Origin: Rugosimonospora africana
GTDB lineage: Bacteria > Actinomycetota > Actinomycetes > Mycobacteriales > Micromonosporaceae
Assembly (NCBI RefSeq): GCF_016862975.1
Contig: NZ_BONZ01000080.1
Location: 41,869 to 105,868 of the forward strand
Direction: 5' to 3'
DNA: 64,000 nucleotides
The notes under the pieces are model-generated. The model was not told where the DNA came from and searched no databases. It saw only the letters and a program-made list of their open reading frames with translations. The position numbers and the translations under genes were made by a program. Positions 17,401 through 27,300 of the stretch are shown one piece after another; the first letter of the stretch is position 1; the number at the start of each line of letters is the position of its first letter.

Positions 17401-18550
17401 GCAGGCTCACCGTGCCGGTGCGCAGTCCCCACCAGTTGTCCTGGGCGCGCACGGGGGTCGCGGAGTTGGCAGTGGTGCCGTCGGCGGTGGTGTTCAGCAC
17501 GCCGAACGCGTTGTCGGTGATGTTGCTGCGGGTGATGCTCGACGCGGCAGCACCGACGAGGCGCACACCCGCGGCAAGGCGCAGATTCTGGTTGTTCTCG
17601 GAGTGGTCGCCGAGCGGGTACGGGTCCTTGTCGGGCGTCGGCGCGTAGACGCTCTGGATCGGTGCCCCTTCACCGTTGACGAGGTTGGACGACACGGTGT
17701 CGCTGACCATCTGCACGGCCGCGCCGCCGCTCACCCGCACGCCGTCCTGCCCGAACAAGGGGCCGGTAGCGAGCGGCAGCGGTGGCGGGATCGGAGCGCT
17801 GCCGCCCGACGCCTGGCAGTCGCCGTCGATGACGATCGGGCCGCCCGCCGTCGGGTCGTTGTAGTTCTGGCACAGGTTGCGCCCGGCGATCTGGTCGTTC
17901 GTCAGCACGGCTGTATTCCCAGAGCCGTCGATCACGACGCCGGCCGCGTTGTAGTGGTCGACACGGGTGTGGTCGATCGTCAGCGCATGTGATCCACCGA
18001 CGTGGGCGATGCCGAATCCGAACTTGTTGCTGCGGAACCCACCCGGCACGGTGTATCCGGTCGCGCTCTCGTCGACGTCGACGCCCGTGACGCGCGAACG
18101 GGTTATCGAGCCCTGCGCGTTCACGTAGGCGACGCCGGCTGTCGCGTTGGCTCCGTTGGCGTCGACGGTGACGCCGATGATGGCGACGTTCGCGCCGACC
18201 ACGGCAACGACAACACCCTTGCCGCTACGGATGTCCGGGCTGCTCTCGGCGAGCTGGGCGCCCTTCCGCGCCTCGATGTGCACCTGGTCGGCGCCGGCTC
18301 CGGAGATGGTCAGGTTCTTTCTGATCGTCAGGGCGTTGCTTCCCCGCGCGCCGTTGCCCTCGACGTAGGTGCCGGCGCAGATCTGCACCGTGTCGCCGGG
18401 GTGAGCCGCGTCTACCGCGGACTGGATGGTGCGGAACGGTCCGTTCGAACAGACCCTGAGGGTGGTTGCTCGCCCTGCGGCATGCCCGGCGGACGCGAAA
18501 CCCGCGACCGCCAATACCGCGATGGACAGGATGCCTAGCTGCCTTCTCAT
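14471..18550 (-). CDS. Secreted beta-helix / M14 zinc carboxypeptidase fusion protein
   Basis: The protein has 1359 residues. The signal peptide is at the start (RRQLGILSIAVLAVAGFASA). Residues about 45-400 are a right-handed parallel beta-helix of the pectate-lyase/NosD kind (FRTIQSAVDAAHPGDTVQIC). Residues about 510-860 are an M14 carboxypeptidase: zinc ligands His595 and Glu598 in TPHGSE, a third His684 in FIDAHQQSSG, and a candidate catalytic Glu in PEYGDTVPSLLQGG. The C-terminal 250 residues contain a glutamine-amidotransferase-like fold often attached to such peptidases (KIAIYTGG near the start). The family removes C-terminal residues from peptides outside the cell; the helix may bind polysaccharide (inference). 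ATG 18550 was chosen over an in-frame ATG 42 nt upstream because it starts the signal peptide. Confidence 0.88.
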   Translation of the reverse strand: MRRQLGILSIAVLAVAGFASAGHAAGRATTLRVCSNGPFRTIQSAVDAAHPGDTVQICAGTYVEGNGARGSNALTIRKNLTISGAGADQVHIEARKGAQLAESSPDIRSGKGVVVAVVGANVAIIGVTVDANGANATAGVAYVNAQGSITRSRVTGVDVDESATGYTVPGGFRSNKFGFGIAHVGGSHALTIDHTRVDHYNAAGVVIDGSGNTAVLTNDQIAGRNLCQNYNDPTAGGPIVIDGDCQASGGSAPIPPPLPLATGPLFGQDGVRVSGGAAVQMVSDTVSSNLVNGEGAPIQSVYAPTPDKDPYPLGDHSENNQNLRLAAGVRLVGAAASSITRSNITDNAFGVLNTTADGTTANSATPVRAQDNWWGLRTGTVSLPTPGPAVWPDIVTPSTINPPVPENPVNGNRVASSACPAGVSDSDAVTFCPYRASDQSDSAGGEYPIANAPGKPSAAGSCSSTVQLDPTIPSYDEFFGTTLGSGVTGGGGSGTNPSAKKTAQLTAYMRAVVDAVNKHGSRRVAAKMVQEGTSVLGVPFYYVVIGTPNNIANLDAGRNDQAFWRGVIDGTTSPKQALAQVAQRPAFAWITGTPHGSEVAGGEASVKELYELAARTDCDNTSRLASLDTFIQPVTAPDDRDHNNRTTAWSFDPNRDRGTFHQPENAGLISAITKYPGLFFIDAHQQSSGYFFPPDQDAAHHEIAHSALDAIQNVIGPAIQNAFNDQTGQYRNYNRYDMFVPEYGDTVPSLLQGGAGMTYEKGNDESYGKQVYDHYLAIDTTVNVTADNKDALQTAWIKQWPEAVDQGENCTVQQNTQVSPPVVDQYEIGQSAISQEPNTNVCGYYYLPGKHTGDVAETIGELQAVGVHVYQLGHDVTVSSAHRFGDFAVDTPSGQSPVRTSTVTLPKGTLYIPLDQGTKHWIQAVLGENPYLPFNYNYDVVTWSYSLLRGFAGDGFLTQPLPNNAKLQPIDDVKLGTTPSRKQSVYAFNTDSAAALAMVNQLLGQGASVSRATTAFDANGMHFDTGAALVSGVPLAVLADDAAHWQTPVSGLSGYPVAHRAVTLPKIAIYTGGTTVPTNPAFPGTDDGYCRSTNYCEAMFDLTQREGIPTSQIGQLTSTDLANGVLQSGGYTVLVDPNSAISATTPVGTAGTPAQALQAFVNAGGTFVGTSTGGVTSARNAGLTTVNTNTISGITTPGSTFDATWNTADPAGWGMDAGGWIFRSSNGDPNFDPTTLGGDGGGIPQATAVATFGPAGDCGGPAGFGNCYGYEVNANANLPGRPAVIDQPFGAGHAIMLGFDPWYRSWTVQGERLVLNALLYPSDTAAPVSAAALPQVANRPVHPSGGRPDLPTDRDRPQQ

Positions 18551-18634
18551 CGTCGCCCCCGGGTAGGCCGGCAGAGTACGGAGCACCAGCACGTTATCGT
18601 CCTGCGGCTGGCCTCCACAAGATCGGCACTTCCG

Positions 18635-18990
18635 TCAATGCGCGGAAAGACCGCCGTCGACGAACAACATCTGTCCAGTGATGTATAGGATGTATCCGGA
18701 CGCGGGGCCTGCCAGTAGGATCGCGACGCCAGCGAGGTCGTCGGCCAGCCCGTTGCGTCCAACCATCGTGCGTGCCGCCAGGTCGGCCACGCGCAGCGGG
18801 TCGGAGGAGAGCCGGGAGTTCAACGGCGTCATCACGAAGCCGGGCACGAGCGTGTTGCCGGATGACTCGGTATCGAGACCACTCTTCGGCCTGTGAACGG
18901 GCCAGCGATTCCAGTGCGCCCTGGGAGACGCCGTAGGCGCCGCTCTGCACGAACGCGCGGTGCGCCTGCTGTGAGCTGATGTGCAATGTT
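18635..18990 (-). pseudogene. Short-chain dehydrogenase/reductase remnant, truncated and frameshifted
   Basis: Two reading frames on the minus strand together give an SDR C-terminal half. One frame has HISSQQAHRAFVQSGAYGVSQGALESL (active-site Tyr in AYGVSQ; Lys replaced by Gln), and the next frame has NTLVPGFVMTPLNSRL to MLFVDGGLSAH before a stop at 18635. They join near 18858-18866 by a frame change. The N-terminal NADP-binding half is absent: upstream of about 18990 the sequence is unrelated and soon reaches the WD40-like gene. It cannot make a working enzyme. Confidence 0.7.
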
Positions 18991-19217
18991 CTGTCCAGAC
19001 GGAGGCCGCGCCGAAATACGCCCCTCGGAGAACCGGCCAGCCATACGACCGTGCGCAGGACGAAGCCCGCGACCTGGCCGGAACATGTCCCGACCATCGG
19101 GTGTCGGATCGGGACGTTTCCCGATCCGGGAAGGGGACGGGTTGTTCCGCGTCCCGTCGAGTGCGGTGCTTGGTCCGGCACGCGTTGGTACGTCCAGGGT
19201 GCCGGTACGGTGTGCCG

Positions 19218-20411
19218 ATGGAAACCCTGGCACAGGTCCGCTCCCCGGCCACGCTCGAGCGGCTGCTCTGCCACCCCAAGCTGCCGTTGATAGCCGGTTG
19301 GGACACCGAACGCCCAGCGATTCGGATCTGGGAGTACACGATCGGGCAGCTGCGCGAGGTCGGCACTGTCGGTGCGGATTCGGCTGTCTATGACACCATC
19401 GGCTATGACCGGTTCGCGCGGACGCCCTCCGCCGCCTGGCATCCGGATAGGCCACAGCTCGTGGTAGCGGACCGCGGCAGCACGGCCTGCTGGACCGCGA
19501 CCGGCACCTCTAGGCTCGACGGCGTTCCACCGAGCGAGTACCACCGGGACGTGGCGTTCAGCCCAGATGGCCGGACACTCTGGTTGTCGCCCGCCGGCGG
19601 AGAGGAAGGTTGGGAGTCCTCCATCACCCTCGACCTCGCCTCCGGCGCAACCGCCACTGGTCCGCGCTGGGACACCGGAGTCGAGGCGTATCCGGGGGGC
19701 GGCCTCTTGGCCACACTTCAGAGCGATCAGGGTGCCACGCTGGTGCTCTTCTCTCGAGACACCGGGCCGGTGCTGCGGCCAGTGCGCCGTGTGTTGGTCC
19801 TCGACTGCGATGGCTACGAGACTCCGATCTTCAGCCCGGACGGGCGGCACTTCGCGGTGCGGGGCAACGCCTACGACAACTCGCTGGAGGTGTTCGAGTT
19901 TCCCTCGCTGCGCCGTGTGCTCGGTCTGACACTCGGGGAGCCGAGTCCGGGGTACCCGTACCCGCAGGAGTGGCTGGACAGAATGCATGCCTGGTCGCGC
20001 CACAACGTGGCGTTCGGGCCGTTGCCGGGGGTTCTCTGGATCGGGACGCCGGAGGGCGTCGTCATCGAGTTCGACATCGATGGGAAACAGGCAACCGAAC
20101 ATGAGGTGCTGCCCGGGTCGGCGGTGACCGCACTGGCCGCAGTCGCTGCTGGTGATCTGATCGTTGCCGGCCGGGATGGCACGCTTCTGGTCCTGTCGGT
20201 GGGACGGACCGACCGAGCCGAGTCGTCGAAGACCGCGGTGACCGAGTTCCTCGCCGGCACTTCTGAGGCTTCGCTCGTCGACATGGACCAACTCGACCTC
20301 ACCGACGGAACCCGGACCTGGCGGCCAGGCGATCTGGAAACGATCACCGAAGCCTCTGAGAGCGACCCGTCCTGGCTGAAGATCCAGGCCGCCATAAACA
20401 CGCTTACCTAG
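19218..20411 (+). CDS. WD40-repeat-like (beta-propeller) protein
   Basis: The protein has 397 residues. ATG 19218 was chosen because the codons upstream run through intergenic sequence and the SDR remnant; the open frame begins at 18981. Propeller-like segments recur with SPDGR and related turns: AFSPDGRTLWLSPAG, IFSPDGRHFAVRGNAYD, and a third GRDGTLLVLSVG. There is no signal peptide or membrane segment, so it is cytoplasmic. Such proteins usually scaffold interactions. No partner is evident here. Confidence 0.72.
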   Translation: METLAQVRSPATLERLLCHPKLPLIAGWDTERPAIRIWEYTIGQLREVGTVGADSAVYDTIGYDRFARTPSAAWHPDRPQLVVADRGSTACWTATGTSRLDGVPPSEYHRDVAFSPDGRTLWLSPAGGEEGWESSITLDLASGATATGPRWDTGVEAYPGGGLLATLQSDQGATLVLFSRDTGPVLRPVRRVLVLDCDGYETPIFSPDGRHFAVRGNAYDNSLEVFEFPSLRRVLGLTLGEPSPGYPYPQEWLDRMHAWSRHNVAFGPLPGVLWIGTPEGVVIEFDIDGKQATEHEVLPGSAVTALAAVAAGDLIVAGRDGTLLVLSVGRTDRAESSKTAVTEFLAGTSEASLVDMDQLDLTDGTRTWRPGDLETITEASESDPSWLKIQAAINTLT

Positions 20412-20753
20412 CCTCGACACGGGGCGTTGAAACCGACTGCGCGACCGGTGCGCATCGCTGCTTGGCCGGGCAAGGGTCTATCGACGTCACGTACGGCCGC
20501 CGCTGATCTCGGCACGAGCGCGCGCCGGGCGACCCATCCTTCACCGGGTGCTCCAAGCCGCGCGCGTCACGACAGTTGAGGATGCTAAGCCGATGGGTGA
20601 TGCTCACCGAATGGTAGTTGGTGGCGACGGTGTGCGGTGACGCCGCAGCACAGTGACGTCTGGTCCCCGCAACGTCCGCTCATCGGCATGACCACGCGAC
20701 TCGCGGCAAATGAGGGCGACGGAGGAGCGGTCGGCCGCTACCCTTCATCGACG
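20412..20753. other. Intergenic, no convincing gene
   Basis: There are 342 nt between the WD40-like gene and a small hypothetical gene. A 67-codon minus-strand frame (20404-20607) crosses it but has no recognisable motif and no ribosome site. Some short inverted sequences are present. Nothing here supports a call. Confidence 0.5.
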
Positions 20754-21065
20754 ATGGCGCTCGAAGGACCACCGCTCGTGAGTGACAGATGGCCGCGCCT
20801 TGCGGCCGAGCTCACGGCCGCACTCCGTGAGGCCGGTGAGAGCAACCTGGTGGACCAGGTCGACGGCCTCCGAGTGCATCGGGAGTGCGGCTGCGGCGAC
20901 GATTTCTGCCAGAGCTTCTACACGCAGCCGCCGCCGGCCGGGGCCTACGGCCAGGGCCACCGAAACGTCGGTCTCAACCCGTCGCGTCCGGGCATGCTCG
21001 TCCTTGACGTCGTCAGTGACGTGATCATGTTCGTCGAGGTTATCGATCGACCGTCACTTGATTGA
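20754..21065 (+). CDS. Conserved-looking hypothetical protein
   Basis: The predicted product has 103 residues from ATG 20754; GTG 20778 is an alternative. It has an amphipathic N-terminal helix (SDRWPRLAAELTAALREAGE), a Cys-rich CGCGDDFC motif in mid-protein that could bind metal, and an acidic hydrophobic tail (MLVLDVVSDVIMFVEVIDRP). There is no signal peptide. I do not recognise the family by name. The next 282 nt up to the PKS stop contain nothing I can support. Confidence 0.6.
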   Translation: MALEGPPLVSDRWPRLAAELTAALREAGESNLVDQVDGLRVHRECGCGDDFCQSFYTQPPPAGAYGQGHRNVGLNPSRPGMLVLDVVSDVIMFVEVIDRPSLD

Positions 21066-21347
21066 GCGGAAGGACGCGTGTTGGAACCGCTCACAGGTCG
21101 GCGGACGGCAGCACCGCTGCCGCGCAGCGTCAGCGACAGCGGCGGACGTCGTTTGCCACTACACGTTGGGTGACCCGGAAGAGGTCGACGTTTACATGCC
21201 CGCAGCGGCATCGGCGCTGGTAGCTCGACGGAGGCGCGATGACTGGGAAGGAGTGTCCACGTTTCCTACCGTTATGCAGTCATCGCGAACGTCGCACCCC
21301 GCTCGGATCGCGTGCTGCATACCCCGATCCACTGTCGTAGCGGATCC

Positions 21348-24300
21348 CTAACCGTGGCTCCGCCCGCCCAGCCAGTGCCGGATCGCCGCCGCCACCGCGT
21401 CCGCGTGCTCGGTCAACAGCGTGAAGTGATCCCCGGGCACGTCCACGGTGTCGGCGGGCAGCGGCCAGTGTGGTCGCCAGTCCAGGCCGGCCGGCAGCGC
21501 GGCCAGCTGGGCCGTCGGCTGGGTCGCGCGTACCAGCAGAGCAGGTACCTCCATCGGCTCTGGGTGCCAGTGCTCGAACAGCCGGAGGTACGCCCCGCCC
21601 GCGAGGACGCGGGTGTCATCGGCCAGTGCCAGGTACTCCTCGGCCGGGCGGGCCGCGCCGCCCTGGATGAGCGCGAGCAGCCGCTCATCCCGCTGCGGGT
21701 GCCGTGGGTCGTGCGTCTCGATGAGCACCACGCCAGCGGGTGGCTCGCCGTCGGCGGTGAGCTGACCGGCGACCGCGTGTGCCACGCCGCCGCCGACGCA
21801 GAACCCGAGCAGGACCAGCGGCCGGCCGGCGGCGGTACGGCGGGCCGACTCGGCCAGCATGCGCACCAGCGTCCGGTGGTCGTCCGGTACGGCGGGGTCG
21901 GCGCCGAATCCGGGGTACTCGACGCAGCCACGGTCCCCAGGCGAGCGACACAGCCGGCAGCCCTTGTGCGGCGCGGTGTGCGGCGAGGGCGTCGAGGAAG
22001 GCGTTGGCCGCCGCGTAATTCGCCTGACCCGCCCTGCCCAGCAGGCCGGACGCGGAGGAGTAGAGCACGAACGCGGAGAGGTCCAGTCCCCGGGTCGCCC
22101 GGTGCAGCGCCCAGGCGGCGGCCACCTTCGGCGCTAGGACGCGCGCCAACCGGTCCGGCGTCAGCGCGTCGAGCACCCCGTCGTCGAGTACCCCGGCGGC
22201 GTGCACCACCGCGGTCAGCGGCGGCCGGCAGTCCGCCACGAGCCGCCGTACCGCTGCCGGGTCGGCGACGTCGCAGGCGACCAGCGTGACGGTGGCGCCG
22301 AGCCCGGCCAGTTCGGCGCGTAGCTTCCTGGCTCCGGGTGCCGCCTCGCCGCGCCGGCCGGCCAGCACCAGGTGCCGTACCTTGTGCTCGGCGACCAGGT
22401 GCCGGGCGAGTAGGCCGCCGAGGGCGCCGGTACCGCCGGTGACGAGAACCGTGCCGGCCGGGTCGATCGGGGTACCGGAACCCTCGCCAGTCGCGGGTAC
22501 CAGCCGCGGCACGTACCCGGACCCGCCCCGGATGGCGATCTGCGGTGCGCCGGTGGCGACCGCCGCCGCCAGGGCGGCCGGGGAGGCCGCGTCACGATCC
22601 AGGTCGACCAGCGTGATGCGGCCCGGGCTCTCGGCCTGGGCGCTGCGCACCAGCCCCCAGACGGCGGCACCGGCGAGGTCGGGGTCCTCCGCGGTGGCGT
22701 CGCGGGTGACCACGACCAGCCGGGTCCGCTCCGGCTTCGGGTCGGCCAGCCAGGACTGGACAGCGGACAGCATCGTGGTGGTCAGCTCGCGTACTCGGGT
22801 CGGCGTCTCATCGTCGTGCGCCGGATCGCGGTCGTGCGCCGGATCGTCCAGCACCGCCTCGAGGACGGTGTACGCCGGGTCGTCGAGGTCGGTCGACGCG
22901 GGCAGCGGCACCGGGGTCCACTCGGGACGATAGAGCGCCCGGCGGGCGATCGAGACGGCCTGGCTCTCCCGTGGCAGGGGCCTGGTGACCAGCGACGAGA
23001 TCTCGGCGACGGGCCGCCCGGCGAGGTCGGTGACGGCGACGCTCACCGCGGATCCGGCCGGGCGTACCCGCACCCGTGCCGCCACGGCGCCCGACGCGTG
23101 CAGGCGGACGCCGGCCAGCGCGAACGGTACCCGTGGGCCGTCCCCGGTGTCCTGCTCCTCGGCCAGCGCGCTGGCGTGCATCGCGGCGTCCAGCAGCACC
23201 GGGTGGATGCCGTAGCGGGTCGCCTCGGCGGACCAGGTCGGGTCGAGCCGCACCTCCGCGTACAGGTCCGGCCCGTGCCGCCACGCCGTGGTGACCGCGC
23301 GGAACGCCGACCCGTACGCCAACCCGGCCGCGGCGAGCCGCCGGTACCCGCCGTCCACGTCGATCGGCCGCGCGCCGTCCGGCAACCACCCCGTCGGCGT
23401 CGACCCGTCCGACGCGACGGTGGCTGTGGCTGTGGCTGTGGCTGTGGTGGGGTGCAGCAGGCCGGTGACGTGCCGCGTCCACGGCTCGTGCGGGCCCGAT
23501 CCGTCCGGCCGGGCGTACCCGTCGAACGGGCGTCGCCCGGTGCCGTCCGGCCCGCGAACGACCAGTTGCCAATCCACCGCCGCGTCGCCGGACAGCGACA
23601 GCGGCACCAGGAGGGTCAGCTCGTCGAGCGTGTGCTCGATCTCGGCGCCGGCCCGCAGCACCAGTTCGACGAAGACCGTCGCCGGCACCAGCACCACCCC
23701 GTCGACCCGGTGGTCGGCGAGCCAGGGTTGCCTCCGGGCGGACAACCGCCCCGGGTACCGGATCTCCGCCGTGTCCGGCGCGGGCAGGGCTGGCCCGAGG
23801 ATGGGATGCCCGGCCGGCTCGCCCGACGAGTTCGGCGTGGAGTTCAGCCAGTACCGCTGGCGCTGGAACGCGTACGTGGGCAGGTCGACGGGCCGGGCCC
23901 CACTGCCCCGGTACGCGGCGGCCCAGTCCACCGGTACCCCGTGCACGTGCAGCCGGGCGAGCGCGTCGAGCAGCGCCCGAGCCTCGGACGCGTCAGAGCC
24001 GGACGCGTCAGAGTCTGGGGCGGCACTGGCGACGGCGCACAGCGCAGCGCCGGTATCCGCCTGAGGCCAGCACTCCTCCGCGAGCGGGGTCAGCACCGGC
24101 GCCGGGCCCACCTCCAGCACCGTCGCGACACCGGTACCGGCGAGGAAGCGGATCGCGTCGGCGAACCGTACAGTCTCGCGGGCGTGCCGCACCCAGTACT
24201 CCGGCGACGTCAGCTGTTGCGTGACCGGGCCGCCGGTCAGCGTCGAGAGCAGGGCGATGGTCGGTGGCCGCAGGGTCAGCCCGGCCACCACCTCGCGGAA

Positions 24301-27300
24301 GGGCTCCAGCATCGGGTCCATCAGCGGCGAGTGGAAGGCGTGGCTGGTGCGCAGCCGGGTGGTGCGTCGGCCCCGGCCGGCCAGCTCGGCGGCGATGGCC
24401 GCGACGGTCGGCTCGGCGCCCGAGACGACCACCGAGGCGGGGCCGTTGACGGCGGCGATGGCGACCTGGCCGGCCATCGAGGCGAGCAGCGGCTCGACCT
24501 CGTCCACGCCGGCCCGCACCGACACCATCGCGCCATCCGGCGGCAGCGCCGCCATCAGCCGGCCCCGGGCGGCGACGAGCCGGGCCGCGTCAGGCAGCGA
24601 CAGCACGCCGGCCACGGTCGCGGCGGCGATCTCGCCGACGGAGTGCCCGACCAGATATTCGGGCGCCAGGCCGCACGATTCCAGCAGCCGGAACAGCGCG
24701 ACCTGGTAGGAGAACAGCGCGGCCTGAGCGACGTCGGTGCGCTCCAACGGGGCGTCGGGCACCGAACCGGCGACCGCGTCGGCCAGCGGCACGGGCAGCA
24801 GCGGGTCGAGGTGCCCGCAGACCTCGGCGAAGGCGTCCCGGAAGACGGAGAACGTCTCGGCCAGCCCGCGGCCCATACCGGCGCGCTGGGCGCCCTGCCC
24901 GGTGAACAGCATGGCCAGCCGGGTGCCCGGCTCGGCGGTATCCCGGACGATGTCCGCCGGGTACTCGCCCCGGCCCAGCGCGTGCAGCGCCCGTACCAGG
25001 CCGTCGGGGTCGCCCGCCAGCAGCGCGGCGCGTCGGCGCAGGCCCGCCCGCCCGGTCGCGAGCGACCGGCCGACGTCCAGCGCGGCGGAAGACCCTCCAC
25101 CCGCCAGGTGGCCGGCCAGCTGGCGGGCCTGGGCGCGCAGCGCCGGCTCGTCGGCGGCGGACAGCAGCCAGGGCGGTGTGGGCCAACCGGCGGCCGGCGC
25201 GGACCGCTCGGGCCGTGTGCCGGCCTCCTCGATGATGACGTGCGCGTTGGTTCCGCCAATGCCGAATGCGGAGACCGCCGCCCGCCGGGGCCGCTGCCCC
25301 GACGGCCACGGCCGTGCCGCCGCCAGCAGCCGCACCGCGCCGGTCGACCAGTCCACGTGCGGCGTCGGATCGTCGGCGTACCGCGAGCCGGGCAGCTCGC
25401 CGTGCCGCAGCGCCTGCACCATCTTGATGACCCCGGCCACCCCGGCGGCGGCCTGGGTGTGCCCGATGTTGGATTTGATCGACCCTAGCCACACCGGGTC
25501 GTCCGCCGGCCGGCCCTGCCCGTAGGTGGAAAGCAGTGCCCGCGCCTCGATCGGGTCGCCGAGCGGGGTCGCCGTGCCGTGCCCCTCGATCGCGTCCACG
25601 TCGGCGGTGGACAGCCCTGCGTCGCGCAGCGCCAGCCGGATCAGCTCCCGCTGCGCCTCGCCGTTGGGCGCGGTCATCCCGTTGGACGCGCCGTCGGCGT
25701 TGACCGCGCTGCCGCGCAGAGTCGCGAGTACCGGATGACCGTTGCGCCGGGCGTCGTTCAGGCGCTCCAGCAGGATCAGCCCGACCCCCTCGCCCCAACC
25801 GGTGCCGTCGGCCGAGGCGGAGTATGACCGGCACCGGCCGTCGGGCGACAGCCCCGCTGCCGGCTGAACGCGATGAACGGCTTCGGGGTGGCCATCACCG
25901 TGACGCCGCCGGCCAGCGCCAGCGAGCACTCGCCGTCGCGCAGCGCCTTCGCCGCCCAGTGCATCGCGACCAGCGACGACGAGCACGCCGTGTCGATGGT
26001 GACCACCGGTCCGCGCAGACCGAGGACGTACGCGAGCCGCCCGGACACCACGCTGCCCGCCGAGGAGGTGATGAGGTACGGCTCCAGTTCGTGCCCGTCC
26101 AGCCGGTCGGCGTAGTCGCCGTTCATCGCGCCGACGAACACGCCGGTGTCGCCGCCGCGCAGGGACAGCGGGTCGATGCCTGCGCGCTCCACCGCCTCCC
26201 ACGCGACCTCCAGCAGCAGCCGTTGCCGGGGGTCGGTGGCCAGCGCCTCGCGGGGCGAGATGCCGAAGAACGCGGGATCGAAGTTGGCGACGCCGTCGAG
26301 GAAGCCGCCGCGCGTGGTGTAGGTGGCGCCGATCCGGTCGGGGTCCGGATCGTGCAGGTCGCCCAGGGGCCAGCCGCGATCGGTCGGGAAGTCCGTGGTG
26401 GCGTCGACGCCGTCGGCCACCAGCCGCCACAGCTGCTCGGGGGTACGCACCCCGCCCGGGTACCGGCAGGCCATGGCCACGATGGCGATCTGGTCGCCTG
26501 TGCCGGGTCGACGGTCCACAGTGGAGGAAGCAGTGGCGGCGACCGGGGAGCCGAACAGCTCACGGTCCAGGTAGTCGACCACTGTGGCCGGGGTGGGCCG
26601 GTCGAACGTCAGCGTGACGGGCAGCCCCAGGCCGGTCGCCGAGCCCAGCCTTGCCCACAGCGTGAACGCGCCCAGCGAGCTGATGCCCAGGTCGGCGAAC
26701 GCCCCGTCCAGCGGCACCGGCGCGCCGTTGGGCAGGCCCGACACCGCGGCGGTCTCCGTGCGGACCAACTCCAGCAGGGCCGAACGCCGCTGCGCCGGGG
26801 TCATCCCGGCCAGCCGCGCCACCAGCGGCGACGGCTGATGCACCGGCCCGGGCGCCGGTACCGGTCCCAGGCGGTCGATCAGCAGGCGGCGCAACACCTT
26901 GCCGGAGCCGGTCCTGGGGATCGCGTCGATCCGGTGGAACTCCACGGGAATCTTCATGGGCGTGAGTACCCGGGCGCACGCCCGGCGCAGCCGTACCGGG
27001 TCGAACTGCTCACCGGTGCCGGTCGTCCCGTTGACGCCCGTCCCGTCAGCATCCGGCCCGTCGGGGGCCGGGTCCGTCACCACGAAGGCCACCGGCACCT
27101 CGCCGAACACCGGGTGCGGCCGGCCGACCACGACGGCCTCGCGCACCCCGGCGCAGTCCAGCAGGACCTCCTCGACCTCGCGCGGATGAAGGTTCTGCCC
27201 GCCGCAGATGATGAGGTCACTGGTGCGCCCGGTGACCATCAGCTGCTCATGCTCGACGAACCGACCCAGGTCGCCGGTGCGGTACCAGCCGTCCACCAGC

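Noticed and set aside
15905..17992. Long plus-strand frame (695 codons) across the M14 gene
   Set aside because: Antisense shadow of the carboxypeptidase; low-complexity Val/Arg/Gly composition, no motif or ribosome site.
18594..20420. 608-codon minus-strand frame antisense to the WD40-like gene
   Set aside because: Only its last part carries SDR remnant sequence; the rest is antisense to a frame with SPDGR-type repeats.
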